Positions 53,686 through 62,736 of a DNA stretch of 64,000 bases are shown piece by piece. The notes beneath the pieces were generated by a model that was given only the letters and a program-made list of their open reading frames with translations, was not told the origin of the DNA and did not search any database. Location: positions 124,001 to 188,000 of the forward strand of contig JAJXZJ010000045.1 in the NCBI GenBank assembly GCA_021780105.1. Reading direction: 5' to 3'. The position numbers and the translations under genes are program-made. Every line of letters starts with the position of its first letter. Position 1 is the first letter of the stretch. The stretch comes from a bacterium (GTDB lineage: Bacteria > Verrucomicrobiota > Verrucomicrobiia > Limisphaerales > J093).

Positions 53686-56600
53686 TCACGGCCGCGCCTT
53701 CAAGGTGATCTCGCCCAGATCCAGCGTGCCGGTGGGCGGGTCTGCTGGAACGGTCAGCGAAGCCTGGGCCGCCGCCAGCAGCTTCGGCAAGCGGGCGTCG
53801 CCGGACCTTTCATAGACGCCCGCATTCACGTCGTAATTGCCGGCGGGAACGTCGTCGGTGCTGAACACTCCGTCGCTTCCCTCCGCAAGCTCGCGGTGCT
53901 TGATGTTGGCAAAGGCGGCTTGCGCCTCGGGAGACAGGCGCCACGCGGCGCGGGCTTGCGGATCGTTGGCGGTTTCTGCCGGTGGCTGCGGCAACGGTGT
54001 TTGAAGGCTTACCACCACGTTCCAATCAGGCTGCCGTTTCAACGTGTCCGGCCAGCGCAGCCGCAAGGTCACGGTGTAGCCCAAATTACCGAGCGTCACG
54101 GTGGTGGTTTCGCCCGGACGAATTTCGACGTCCATCAGCGGCCGGAACGAGCCGGTCACTCGCCCCCGTCCGACGACAAGATCGCGCGGGATGAACCGCG
54201 CCAGCTTGCGCCTGCCGGGCGGCACTTGCGGAAACACGAAGTGTCCGGCGGCATCGGTGGACACCTTGAACGTTTCCGGGTCGCAAAAAATCGAACGCAA
54301 AAGGTTGCCTTCGCCGAACTCCAACTGCAGTTCGCGACCCGCGTGATCGGTGCCTTCCAACCGGCCCCACGGTTGCAGGCGCAAAACTGGCTCCGCCGTC
54401 AGCGCGGCGGGGGTTGTCTCCGCATAACCCTCCGGATGCGCGACGACGATTTGTTGGACCGCCGCGTTGTCCGGCAAGCGGAAATGGCCGCTCGCATCCG
54501 CCATCAGCAGGGAATCGCCCGACGACGGCCACTCGGATCTGAGACTGGACCGGGCGAAGCCGCCGGGAGCCAGTCGCAACCCCGCGCCAGGGAAGACGAG
54601 GCCGACGTCCGCGTTGGCCGCGGGCCGGCCATCCGGCAGCAACACGGTGACCGTGGTCGCGGCCGCCGCGCGCAGGCGAATGTCGAACGGGACTTCACCT
54701 TCATCCGGCCGCACACCACGCGTGATGAACGGCGCGTAACCGTCCGCCTCGAATTTGAAAACGAGCGCGGAATCCGGATCCGTATTCCGGCCGGCTCCCG
54801 TGAAAACGTTGGTGAATTGCCCACCCTCGAAACTCATCCAGTCAGTGTCACGGTCGCCCCAAGTCACATTCGTGGCGCCACCCATCGAAGCGGTCCCCAC
54901 CCGGCCGGTAACGATGCGAAACCGGGGAATGCGCCGGCCGGTGGCGGCGTCACGAACGGTGCCGGAAATGGTCAAGTTCCGGAGTGCGGGCGAGAGGACA
55001 ATTTCATGTTCCTGCCCGTCCGGCTGCATGGTTGCCTCTTCCGATTTCCCATAGCCGTCGGCTTCGGCACTAACGATCAAGCTACGCTCCGGCGCGACAT
55101 AGCATTCGGCCCGGCCATCGGCACCAGTAATGCGCGACAACTGAATCGGCGATTGCGGGCTTTCAGAGAGGGTTGCCGGTTGGTTGAACGACACGATGGC
55201 ATGAGACACAGGCGCTCCCTGTTTGTCCACGACCTTCAGCCTGAGGAGGTTGCCGCGCGAAAGTGTCACGCGCAACGGAACGGCATTGGTTCCAATCTCG
55301 ATTTCCAGTTTGGCGGGCACGAGCCGTTCCGCCTCCGCGCGAAGCCAGCCTTTGCCGGGCCGGCAGCCCGTCACGAAGAAGGTGCCGTCCGTTCGGCTCT
55401 GGATTTCCCGCGGAGATTCTCCAGGACTAAAACTTCCAACCTGAACCTTCGCGTTGGGCACAGGTTTACCGTCCGGATCCATGACGATGCCGCGGACACT
55501 GGCAGCGCGGCCGAGTCGGAAAACATACTTGCTGGCCAGGAGCTGTTGCTCCGCGTCGGGATTGCCCGCCACCGTCAGAATGGCCGACGGGACGAATTCC
55601 GGATGCGAGGCAGCGCCAAAAATCGTGTGGACGGTTTCCCTGGCAATCCGGTCAATGCGCCACCGGCCGTTGGCATCGGTCACGCCGGCCACGCGGAATG
55701 GTGACGTGAAGTCGTGGCTTTCCGGCCGGGTTTCGACCGCGGGATCCACGCGATTGGCAAAGGAGATTCGCGCGCCACTGACGGGATAGCCATCCGGATC
55801 CATCACCATTCCACCGATGGGCACCGAACGCACCAGACGCAACGTGTATTGGGAGGGAATGGTTTCGCCGCGATCCGGCCGCCATTCCAACCGCGTTTCG
55901 GCAAACCCGTCCACTTGGTTGACGACGACCAGTTGCTTCACCGCGTCGCGCGACACGGGGAGATTGCACACGCCAAAACGGGTGGCCCGGAGCTGGCCGT
56001 GTTCCCTGCCCTTCTGGCCCAGGGACCAAAACTCGACTTCCACGTTCGGAATGACCGAGCCATTGTCGGCCGCCACAAAATGAAGCACCAGCGCATTGCT
56101 TGAGGCGACGGCGTTCGCGGCGGTTTCCGCGCCGGGACTTGTCGGCGTGGCGGCGGAAACGATCGGTTTGTTGGGGGAAGCCAGACTCACTGCGCCGGCT
56201 GGGTTTCGACCGTGATGGTTCACAATCATCAGAATTATGGCCACAACGACTACCGCGCCCGTGCCCACCACTTTCGCCTTCGTCACGGTGAGGAGTTGAC
56301 CAAGGCTCGCGGTCAAACCCATGCCGGCGGCACCGGCCGTGCAAGCCCTGTGCGCCACCTGCATGGCCAGCCCAGGCGGCGCGAGTTCGACCGTCTTTCC
56401 CGTCAAGACGATGTCCAGCGCCGCGGCGGTGGAGGTCACGCCGCTGCGGGCCAGCGCGGCGCGCAACTTGTCCAGCGCCCGGTTGACGCGCTTGCGGGCG
56501 GCATCCTCGTTCAGACCGAGGAACTGCCCGACTTCCGCCAGACTGCGTTGCTCAAAGTAGCGGAGAATCAAAGCGTCGCGATCGGCACGACCGAGCCGGT

Positions 56601-56985
56601 CCAGGGCGTCGTCGAGCAGCGGGCGGATGCGCGTCCATTCGGGCATGGGTTCGGACTGAAGTGTGTTCATGAACACGGCTTCCTGTTCGCGCGCCTGACG
56701 ACGGCGTTCGGTTCGTCGCAGTTGCGCGGCCGCATAGCGCGTGGCTTGGTGAAGCCAGCCGGCCAGCACAACGCCGTGCGACAAGGAATGAGCTTTGCGG
56801 GCAAGATCGGTGAACACGAGTTGCACCACGTCCTGCGCGAGTTGACCATCTCCGCCCAACCGCCGCAGGGCCGCGGAATAGACGAGATTGACGTAACGCT
56901 CCACCAGTTCCGCAAAAGCCGTTTCGGAGCCTTCCGCCGCATAGCGACGCACAAGTTGATGATCGTCCAACATGCTTTCTGACAT
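53686..56985 (-). CDS. ECF-type sigma factor fused to a membrane helix and periplasmic beta domains
   Basis: This 1,099-residue protein has an N-terminal sigma-70 ECF region: region 2 at about 10-75 (LVRRYAAEGSETAFAELVER, DVVQLVFTDLARKA) and region 4 at about 124-178 (DRDALILRYFEQRSLAEVGQ, NEDAARKRVNRALDKLRAAL). A hydrophobic helix at about 238-256 (VVGTGAVVVVAIILMIVN) follows basic residues, so the sigma part lies in the cytoplasm and about 840 C-terminal residues outside. That part has at least four carboxypeptidase-regulatory-like beta-sandwiches (IGGMVMDPDGYPVSGARISF, VRGIVMDPDGKPVPNAKVQV, ISGTVRDAATGRRIPRFRIV). The frame is open without interruption. The start is ATG 56985; ATG 56973 is possible. 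It could be a one-protein signal receptor and sigma factor. The target genes are unknown. Confidence 0.85.
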   Translation of the reverse strand: MSESMLDDHQLVRRYAAEGSETAFAELVERYVNLVYSAALRRLGGDGQLAQDVVQLVFTDLARKAHSLSHGVVLAGWLHQATRYAAAQLRRTERRRQAREQEAVFMNTLQSEPMPEWTRIRPLLDDALDRLGRADRDALILRYFEQRSLAEVGQFLGLNEDAARKRVNRALDKLRAALARSGVTSTAAALDIVLTGKTVELAPPGLAMQVAHRACTAGAAGMGLTASLGQLLTVTKAKVVGTGAVVVVAIILMIVNHHGRNPAGAVSLASPNKPIVSAATPTSPGAETAANAVASSNALVLHFVAADNGSVIPNVEVEFWSLGQKGREHGQLRATRFGVCNLPVSRDAVKQLVVVNQVDGFAETRLEWRPDRGETIPSQYTLRLVRSVPIGGMVMDPDGYPVSGARISFANRVDPAVETRPESHDFTSPFRVAGVTDANGRWRIDRIARETVHTIFGAASHPEFVPSAILTVAGNPDAEQQLLASKYVFRLGRAASVRGIVMDPDGKPVPNAKVQVGSFSPGESPREIQSRTDGTFFVTGCRPGKGWLRAEAERLVPAKLEIEIGTNAVPLRVTLSRGNLLRLKVVDKQGAPVSHAIVSFNQPATLSESPQSPIQLSRITGADGRAECYVAPERSLIVSAEADGYGKSEEATMQPDGQEHEIVLSPALRNLTISGTVRDAATGRRIPRFRIVTGRVGTASMGGATNVTWGDRDTDWMSFEGGQFTNVFTGAGRNTDPDSALVFKFEADGYAPFITRGVRPDEGEVPFDIRLRAAAATTVTVLLPDGRPAANADVGLVFPGAGLRLAPGGFARSSLRSEWPSSGDSLLMADASGHFRLPDNAAVQQIVVAHPEGYAETTPAALTAEPVLRLQPWGRLEGTDHAGRELQLEFGEGNLLRSIFCDPETFKVSTDAAGHFVFPQVPPGRRKLARFIPRDLVVGRGRVTGSFRPLMDVEIRPGETTTVTLGNLGYTVTLRLRWPDTLKRQPDWNVVVSLQTPLPQPPAETANDPQARAAWRLSPEAQAAFANIKHRELAEGSDGVFSTDDVPAGNYDVNAGVYERSGDARLPKLLAAAQASLTVPADPPTGTLDLGEITLKARP

Positions 56986-57070
56986 GATACAGCCGCGGGC
57001 AGGCCATACCGGACAAGAAAAACCGATCACGGATCGTTTCTCCCCGGCTGCGGGTGTCCAGATTGTTTGC

Positions 57071-57099
57071 TTGACCGGGGCGAACCGGCTCTCTAGCCT
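57071..57099 (+). promoter_or_regulatory. Candidate promoter of the accB-accC unit
   Basis: TTGACC (57071-57076, five of six consensus bases) and TAGCCT (57094-57099, three of six) are spaced by 17 bases. Transcription would start near 57106, giving a leader of about 110 bases before accB. The -10 match is weak. Confidence 0.4.
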
Positions 57100-57125
57100 C
57101 CCGGCAACGTTGTTAACCGAGTCTG

Positions 57126-57155
57126 AGCAGGGCCGTTTACGGTCGCTGCTTTTTT
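57126..57155 (+). terminator. Terminator-like hairpin in the accB leader
   Basis: AGCAGGGCCG (57126-57135), loop TTTA, then CGGTC, one bulged G and CTGCT (57140-57150), followed by a run of six T (57150-57155). This is a good plus-strand intrinsic terminator. The gene to the left is on the other strand, so it does not end a known gene. It may be a transcription attenuator of accB-accC, or end a small leader RNA. Confidence 0.6.
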
Positions 57156-57204
57156 GCTAAACGAGTGCCGACGCCGAAGCTTCAAACGCGCGAACCTTCC
57201 AGCC

Positions 57205-57209
57205 AGGAG
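57205..57209 (+). promoter_or_regulatory. Ribosome binding site deciding the GTG start of accB
   Basis: AGGAG followed by 6 bases and GTG at 57216. This site, plus the fact that family members begin at the residues after it (DLKDIKAIIDLM), overrides the upstream GTG at 57165. Confidence 0.75.
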
Positions 57210-57215
57210 AACATC

Positions 57216-57698
<483 letters not shown>

Positions 57699-57772
57699 CC
57701 GGCAGTCCCACAGGCAGGCTACGACCTGCGCGTCCCGGCCATTCATTCAGCGCCTGAAGCCGTCATCATCCG

Positions 57773-59134
57773 ATGTTTGAGAAAATCCTGATTGCCAACC
57801 GCGGTGAAATTGCCGTTCGCATCATCCGCACTTGCAAGGAGATGGGAATCCGCACCGTCGCGGTTTATTCCGAGGCGGATGCCAATTCGATGCATGTCCA
57901 GATGGCGGACGAGGCGATCTGCATCGGCCCGGCCGCCAGCGGGGAAAGCTACCTGCGAATTGACCGCATCGTCAGCGCCGCCGAAATCGCCGACGTGGAC
58001 GCGATCCACCCCGGCTATGGCTTTCTCTCGGAAAACTCGCACTTCGCCGACATCTGCGAGAGTTGCAACATCCGCTTCATCGGCCCCAGTTCACGCGCGA
58101 TGAACGCGCTCCAGGACAAGGCGCTCAGCCGGCAACTGGCCAAAAAGGCCGGCGTGCCGGTGCCGCCGGGGTCCGAAGGCGTGGTCGAAAACGAGGCGGA
58201 GGCCCTGGCCATCGCCAAGAAAATCGGCTACCCGGTGTTGATCAAGGCGGTGGCCGGCGGCGGCGGACGCGGGATGCGCATTGCACACAACGACATTTCC
58301 CTGATGAAGGGCTACCACACGGCCCGTTCCGAAGCGGAGAAGGCTTTTGGCAATTCCGGCGTTTACGTGGAGAAATATTTTGAAAACCCGCATCACATCG
58401 AGTTCCAGATGGTGGGCGACATGCGCGGCAACGTCATTCACCTCGGCGAGCGGGATTGCTCCATCCAGCGCCGGCACCAGAAAGTCATCGAGGAAACGCC
58501 TTCGCCGTTGATCGAAAACAAGTTCAAGGATTTGCGCAAGAAGATGGGCAAGGCGGCCGCGCGCATCATGGAAACCGCCCAATACAACAATGCCGGCACG
58601 GTGGAGTTCATTGTGGATGATGCCGGCAATTTTTATTTCCTAGAGGTCAACAAACGGCTTCAGGTGGAACATCCCATCACGGAGGAAACCACGGGAATTG
58701 ACTTGGTAAAACTCCAGATCCAGATCGCAATGGGCGAGCCGGTGAGGCTTTCGCAGGGCGATTTTCGCTTCCACGGCCACGCCATCGAATGCCGCATCAA
58801 CGCCGAGAATCCCTATGACGATTTCCGCCCGTCACCCGGTCGGATTGAGATGTATTACCCGCCGGGAGGGCACGGCGTGCGGGTGGATTCGCACGCCTAC
58901 GCCGGCTACTACATCCCATCGCATTACGACTCGATGATCGGCAAGCTGATCACCTACGGCAAGGACCGTCGGGAAGCCATTGACCGCATGGCGCGGGCGT
59001 TGGGCGAGTTCATGCTCACCGGCATCAAGACCACCATCCCGCTCCAACAGAGCATTCTCCAGGATCCGGACTTCCGCCGGGGCGTCTATTCCACAGGGTT
59101 CATCGAGCAACTGCTCCGGCGCGGTTCGCCGTGA
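57773..59134 (+). CDS. accC: Biotin carboxylase subunit of acetyl-CoA carboxylase
   Basis: This 453-residue ATP-grasp enzyme carboxylates the biotin on AccB using ATP and bicarbonate. [20 protein letters not shown] is the canonical start; [15 protein letters not shown] is the glycine-rich ATP loop; [28 protein letters not shown] and [19 protein letters not shown] (the usual N-x-R is N-K-R) form the active site; and [13 protein letters not shown] is near the C-terminus. The length is normal. It ends 5 bases from the stop of the convergent tail-anchored protein. The transferase genes accA/accD are not in the window. Confidence 0.97.
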   Translation: MFEKILIANRGEIAVRIIRTCKEMGIRTVAVYSEADANSMHVQMADEAICIGPAASGESYLRIDRIVSAAEIADVDAIHPGYGFLSENSHFADICESCNIRFIGPSSRAMNALQDKALSRQLAKKAGVPVPPGSEGVVENEAEALAIAKKIGYPVLIKAVAGGGGRGMRIAHNDISLMKGYHTARSEAEKAFGNSGVYVEKYFENPHHIEFQMVGDMRGNVIHLGERDCSIQRRHQKVIEETPSPLIENKFKDLRKKMGKAAARIMETAQYNNAGTVEFIVDDAGNFYFLEVNKRLQVEHPITEETTGIDLVKLQIQIAMGEPVRLSQGDFRFHGHAIECRINAENPYDDFRPSPGRIEMYYPPGGHGVRVDSHAYAGYYIPSHYDSMIGKLITYGKDRREAIDRMARALGEFMLTGIKTTIPLQQSILQDPDFRRGVYSTGFIEQLLRRGSP

Positions 59135-59139
59135 TGCCC

Positions 59140-59769
59140 TCAACGCCGGCGCGACCGGCGCGACGCGGCGTGGAGCACCAGCAACAAAAGCCAGATCGCG
59201 CCGACGAAGAAGACCACCGCCACGGAGCCAGCCAGCCACTTCAATCGTTCCGCCTGCCGGCGAATGTTCTCCGCCTCCACTTGTTGCTGCTGTTGTAGCC
59301 GCTCGAATTGCTGCTCCACCTCCGGCGTCAGCAACACCTCGCTCTTCAGCGCGAGTGTGTGCCATGTCCTGGCTCCAGCCTGCATCGCCGCCGGCAGTTT
59401 CTGCAAATCCTCCGTGGCTGCCGGGTGAAAACCAGCATCGCGCCAGAACCGCGCCGGCTCGCTCGTCATCCAGAGGCGGGTCAATCCATGGTTCCGCGCC
59501 AGCGTCTGCAGACGCGTCCACAACGCCTGTCGGTACTCGTCCGCTGGCTCCGAAGCATACCCGGCCTCGCTGTGCAGCCAGCCATGCGCGCCCATGGTCC
59601 GGAGCGCAATTGCCGCCATCACCACACCGTCCGGGCGGGTGGCAAGCTGGAATTCCGTGAGATGCTTTTCCAATTCCATGCCCGGAAGACGGGCCACCTC
59701 CCACAATCCTTGAAGGACAGGCAGATCGTCCAGTGTCGCACGCCGCACCGGATGGCTGGAGGAGTCCAT
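59140..59769 (-). CDS. GNAT-like protein with coiled coil and C-terminal membrane anchor
   Basis: This 209-residue protein has an N-terminal domain (about 5-145) that resembles GNAT acetyltransferases: VRRATLDDLPVLQGLWEVA at the start, a beta core (GVVMAAIALRTMG), LQTLARNHGLTRLWMTS as the acetyl-CoA-binding helix region and ARFWRDAGF as the typical 'F/Y-Y-x-x-x-G-F' motif. A Gln-rich coiled coil (148-178) leads to one membrane helix (179-200) and a basic tail RRSRRR. The layout is a tail-anchored inner-membrane enzyme or a degenerate GNAT scaffold. The classic Q/R-x-x-G-x-G/A loop is not clear. It is convergent with accC. Confidence 0.65.
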   Translation of the reverse strand: MDSSSHPVRRATLDDLPVLQGLWEVARLPGMELEKHLTEFQLATRPDGVVMAAIALRTMGAHGWLHSEAGYASEPADEYRQALWTRLQTLARNHGLTRLWMTSEPARFWRDAGFHPAATEDLQKLPAAMQAGARTWHTLALKSEVLLTPEVEQQFERLQQQQQVEAENIRRQAERLKWLAGSVAVVFFVGAIWLLLLVLHAASRRSRRR

Positions 59770-59944
59770 GCGAACAAAACTACCCGACCAAGCGTGTTAC
59801 GTAAAGAATCGGTTGCTGGTTTGCAACCAAAGGCGATGGCTCGGGAGCGTCTCGCGACGACTGTCGGAACCGCGACAGCGGGCGGGACTGGATGGATTTT
59901 GTTGTTTGACTCAGTGCCATTTTGGCAGTAGTGGTCAGCACTGC

Positions 59945-61045
59945 ATGAATTGGCGGATCGCAGCAACGGAACCTCGAAAAGCGCTCAGCCTCGCGGGAGC
60001 GGCCTTGGTCTTGTGTCTGGCTGCACCGGCGAACGCCGGCGAAGAGGTTCACTTCTCGGATTCATCCACGAACCTGCCGCCAAGCCGTTCGGTGAAGAGC
60101 GATTCGCCGGTGCGTCGTTCGTTCGACATTTTCCGCGGCCATAACAATTCCATGGGACCGGCGGTTGCACGGCCATTCATGCCGATGGAAGCCGTTGTTC
60201 CAAGGACTCTTACTCCGAGCGAGCGGAAGGCGCTCGACCAAAAGAAGAATTGGATGTTCAACAATACCGAGGGATCGGGGATCACCGACCAAAGCGCTGC
60301 GGAGGCGTTTCATGTCCGCAGCGAGCGATGGGGAGAGACGTCGGCTCAAACGCCGTCCATGTCCAGTGGCAGCATCGTTCGATACGTGGAAAAAAGCCGT
60401 GCGAACGACCAGACCGGGGAGCGACCGTCACGTTCAACGCTGGATAATGATGACAATCCGCTAAGCGCTGCCCACAGTGATTTGTCCACCAGCTTCAAAA
60501 GCACCGATCTGGTTGGTCCGCCGGGCATATTTTCGACCCGCGGTTCATCGCTGGATGTTGATTCTTCGGCGAGTTACCGGGCCCCGTCCGATCAAAACGA
60601 TAGCTGGTCGGGGCGAGTCAAGCGCGCTTTGATGGACAGCTTCACGTCAACATCCGGCAACAGCGGTATGGGCCAGAGTGGTCAAAATCGCACGGCGACG
60701 GATGATTTGTTCAGCACTCGTAGCGTCGTGGGGAACGCGCTTGCCAACGACATGAGTCCGGCACGGAATTTGGCCGACCCATTAAGTCTGTCGCCTGACC
60801 GGACCAAAGAGGCACTCAACCCGGTGGTGGGTGGAACCTCCGACTTGGCCGGAAATGCCAGGTTCGGCGAAATTCAGAACAGCTTGCCCCAAGCTTCGGG
60901 CGTTATCCGCTCGCGCTTGAACGGCTCCGTAAGCTCGTCCGCAATTTCTTCCTCCGAGGGAACCTTCAAGTCAATCTCGGCTCCGCAACCGTCCCGTATT
61001 CAGACCACACCGTTGGTATTGGACGTGCCCCGCCGGACATTCTGA
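59945..61045 (+). CDS. Secreted Ser/Asn-rich protein of unknown function
   Basis: This 366-residue protein starts at ATG 59945, giving signal peptide ALSLAGAALVLCLAAPANA. The mature part is low in hydrophobic residues, rich in Ser, Asn, Asp, Thr and Arg, and probably mostly disordered. One more ordered segment, LTPSERKALDQKKNWMFNNT at about 95, looks like a conserved core. I recognise no domain or catalytic motif. Codon use is visibly less GC-rich than in the neighbours. It is alone on its strand, with a plus-strand gap of 175 bases before it. A structural or envelope role is possible, but that is guesswork. Confidence 0.65.
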   Translation: MNWRIAATEPRKALSLAGAALVLCLAAPANAGEEVHFSDSSTNLPPSRSVKSDSPVRRSFDIFRGHNNSMGPAVARPFMPMEAVVPRTLTPSERKALDQKKNWMFNNTEGSGITDQSAAEAFHVRSERWGETSAQTPSMSSGSIVRYVEKSRANDQTGERPSRSTLDNDDNPLSAAHSDLSTSFKSTDLVGPPGIFSTRGSSLDVDSSASYRAPSDQNDSWSGRVKRALMDSFTSTSGNSGMGQSGQNRTATDDLFSTRSVVGNALANDMSPARNLADPLSLSPDRTKEALNPVVGGTSDLAGNARFGEIQNSLPQASGVIRSRLNGSVSSSAISSSEGTFKSISAPQPSRIQTTPLVLDVPRRTF

Positions 61046-61091
61046 TCGTGGTTTTCTTTTCGATGGACTTGGCCGGTGGTTGGTCCATGGC

Positions 61092-61128
61092 AAAAACAAA
61101 ACCCCCCTTCGGCCGAAACCGAAGAGGG
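61092..61128 (-). terminator. Intrinsic terminator of the outer-membrane barrel gene
   Basis: On the minus strand CCCTCTTCGG, loop TTTCGG, CCGAAGGGGGG is followed by TTTTGTTTTTG. It is placed 27 bases after the barrel gene's stop. The stem is strong and has a proper T-rich tail; a plus-strand role is unlikely because the opposite side lacks a T-tract. Confidence 0.85.
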
Positions 61129-61154
61129 TATTGCAGACTTTCTGGACCAGCCAG

Positions 61155-62333
61155 TTAGAACTTGTAGATCACGTTCATCGCCAATGAAATGGCGTTTCTG
61201 GCATTGCTATCCAGGAACACACCCTGACCGTTGAGGGCATGGTCCCAACGCACTTCGAGTCGCGTGATGGCGTTGGCCCAGAGCGAGTAATCAAGTGTGC
61301 CGGTCACGCCAAGCAGCTTGACATTATCCGCGGTGGTAATCTCACCAAAGGCACCGTTAGAACCGCTGGCGTATTCGCCACGGCCGTTAAGCTTCAACTT
61401 CTCCGTGGCCTGCCAGGAAAGGTAGCCGCCCACGGCGTTCTCGTAGGATTTGTCGAACAGACCGTTGGCCCGGTAATCGTAAGACGCGCCGAGCGACAAA
61501 TTACTGATCGGCAGCGGCATCGTGCCACCCACGTAATAATTCACGACGTCGGCCGTGCCCGGCACGGTCTTGCCCGGCGTGACGGAGGTAATGCCGCTAT
61601 CAACCGCACCCGCTGTGAGCGAGGCGCCCTTTAACCAGCCGGCGCTCTCCGGCGCGGTGAGCGTGATGCTGCCCAAGTAGGTCCAGACACCGCGCATCCC
61701 GGAGTTGGCGTTGATGGTGTTCACATCGCCACGATCAGCGACACCGCCCGCAATGCTGATGATGTCATTGATCTTGTAGCTGGCTTGAACACCGGTGTGC
61801 TGGATCGGCTCAATGCCAAAGGCATAGGACCGGCTGAAGTTCGGGTCGTTCGGGGAATCGGCGGTTTCGTAGCCGATCAGCGTGTCCCATACGCCAAACT
61901 TGAAGTCCAGACCGTTGCCGATCGGCGCACGCAGGGAGACGTATGCGTTACGAATGGCAAAGTCGGATGTGTTGAATCCCAGCCCACTGGAAGTGCTGTT
62001 CAGCGTGTTGGCATCCGGTCCAAGCCAGGTGGAAACCTTGTAACCCGCGGACCACTGGCCCTCGTCCAGCGGTTTCTCGAGGGTCAGGTTGACCACATCC
62101 AGGTTGATGTTGTTCTGCTTCGCGGAGCCGTCAAACGATCGGCCGACCACGGCAGGGCTGGGGACGTTCTTGCCAAACATCCAGATGGCCGAGGTGCTGA
62201 CATACCCGCTGAGGGTAGTGGATTGCAGTGCCGTGTTGACGGCGTGTTGCGCTGCTTCTTCCGCCAGCGCGACGGAACCAAGGCTGACCACCCCGGCGGC
62301 GACCAAGCCTGCTGTCCATTTGTGACACTTCAT
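61155..62333 (-). CDS. Outer-membrane beta-barrel protein (BBP2 / porin-like)
   Basis: This 392-residue protein has a signal peptide (MKCHKWTAGLVAAGVVSLGSVALA) and then alternating amphipathic strands (LSGYVSTSAIWMFG, INLDVVNLTLEKPL, GWSAGYK-like, LDFKFGVWDTLIGYE, HTGVQASYKINDIISIAGGV, AITRLEVRWDHALNG), ending in ...NVIYKF with the terminal phenylalanine that outer-membrane barrels use for BAM recognition. DTLIGYE and the SRSYAFGIEPIQHTG segment fit the putative beta-barrel porin-2 family as I recall it. It has a strong ribosome site (AGGAGG), a near-consensus promoter and a terminator, so it is likely an abundant, monocistronic outer-membrane protein. Whether it is an open pore or a transporter is not known. 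Confidence 0.85.
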   Translation of the reverse strand: MKCHKWTAGLVAAGVVSLGSVALAEEAAQHAVNTALQSTTLSGYVSTSAIWMFGKNVPSPAVVGRSFDGSAKQNNINLDVVNLTLEKPLDEGQWSAGYKVSTWLGPDANTLNSTSSGLGFNTSDFAIRNAYVSLRAPIGNGLDFKFGVWDTLIGYETADSPNDPNFSRSYAFGIEPIQHTGVQASYKINDIISIAGGVADRGDVNTINANSGMRGVWTYLGSITLTAPESAGWLKGASLTAGAVDSGITSVTPGKTVPGTADVVNYYVGGTMPLPISNLSLGASYDYRANGLFDKSYENAVGGYLSWQATEKLKLNGRGEYASGSNGAFGEITTADNVKLLGVTGTLDYSLWANAITRLEVRWDHALNGQGVFLDSNARNAISLAMNVIYKF

Positions 62334-62340
62334 TCGTGTT

Positions 62341-62346
62341 CCTCCT
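62341..62346 (-). promoter_or_regulatory. Strong ribosome binding site of the barrel gene
   Basis: Minus strand AGGAGG with 7 bases to the ATG at 62333. This is the best Shine-Dalgarno in the window and suggests high expression. Confidence 0.8.
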
Positions 62347-62439
62347 GAGTTTCTTTACTGGTTGGTTTTGTTACGTTTCTATGCGTGAACCGGGCAAAAC
62401 CGGTTTGCCCGCGCACCCAAAACGGTGCATTTTCCGAGC

Positions 62440-62467
62440 AAAATAGCAAAGCCCCCTCGCTTGACAA
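62440..62467 (-). promoter_or_regulatory. Promoter of the outer-membrane barrel gene
   Basis: Minus strand TTGTCA (62467-62462), 16 bases, TATTTT (62445-62440), within an AT-rich patch that ends about 107 bases before the ATG. The predicted 5-prime leader is about 100 bases. Confidence 0.6.
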
Positions 62468-62736
62468 CAAGTTTTTACCTTTTGATGCGTTAATTTTCTG
62501 GACTCGAACCGTTTGCGAAATCACCAAAAAGTTGCAGCGGCGCGCCGGACAATATTCCGTTTGAGATCATTAACGTGTGCGCCGTGGTCAGCTTTCGCCG
62601 ACGGAGGGACATGCCCGATCCGCCGAACGTCCCGCTTTCCACGTCAAACCGCACCGTGCGATCAAACCAAACCCGGAACGAAGCCGGAGCAAGCGGACAC
62701 CGAGGCGGTGCCGTATTCGTGGTGAATTGCCTGTGT
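62468..62736. other. Intergenic region between rmuC and the barrel gene
   Basis: About 270 bases between the rmuC stop and the barrel promoter. The part up to about 62570 is AT-rich and may contain upstream promoter elements; the rest shows no gene, hairpin or repeat that I can support. Confidence 0.4.

Noticed and set aside
59905..59944. Possible sigma-54-like TGGCA motif before the secreted Ser/Asn-rich gene
   Set aside because: The GG and GC elements are not at the required spacing; TGCCAtttTGGCA is a small palindrome but no other promoter feature supports it.
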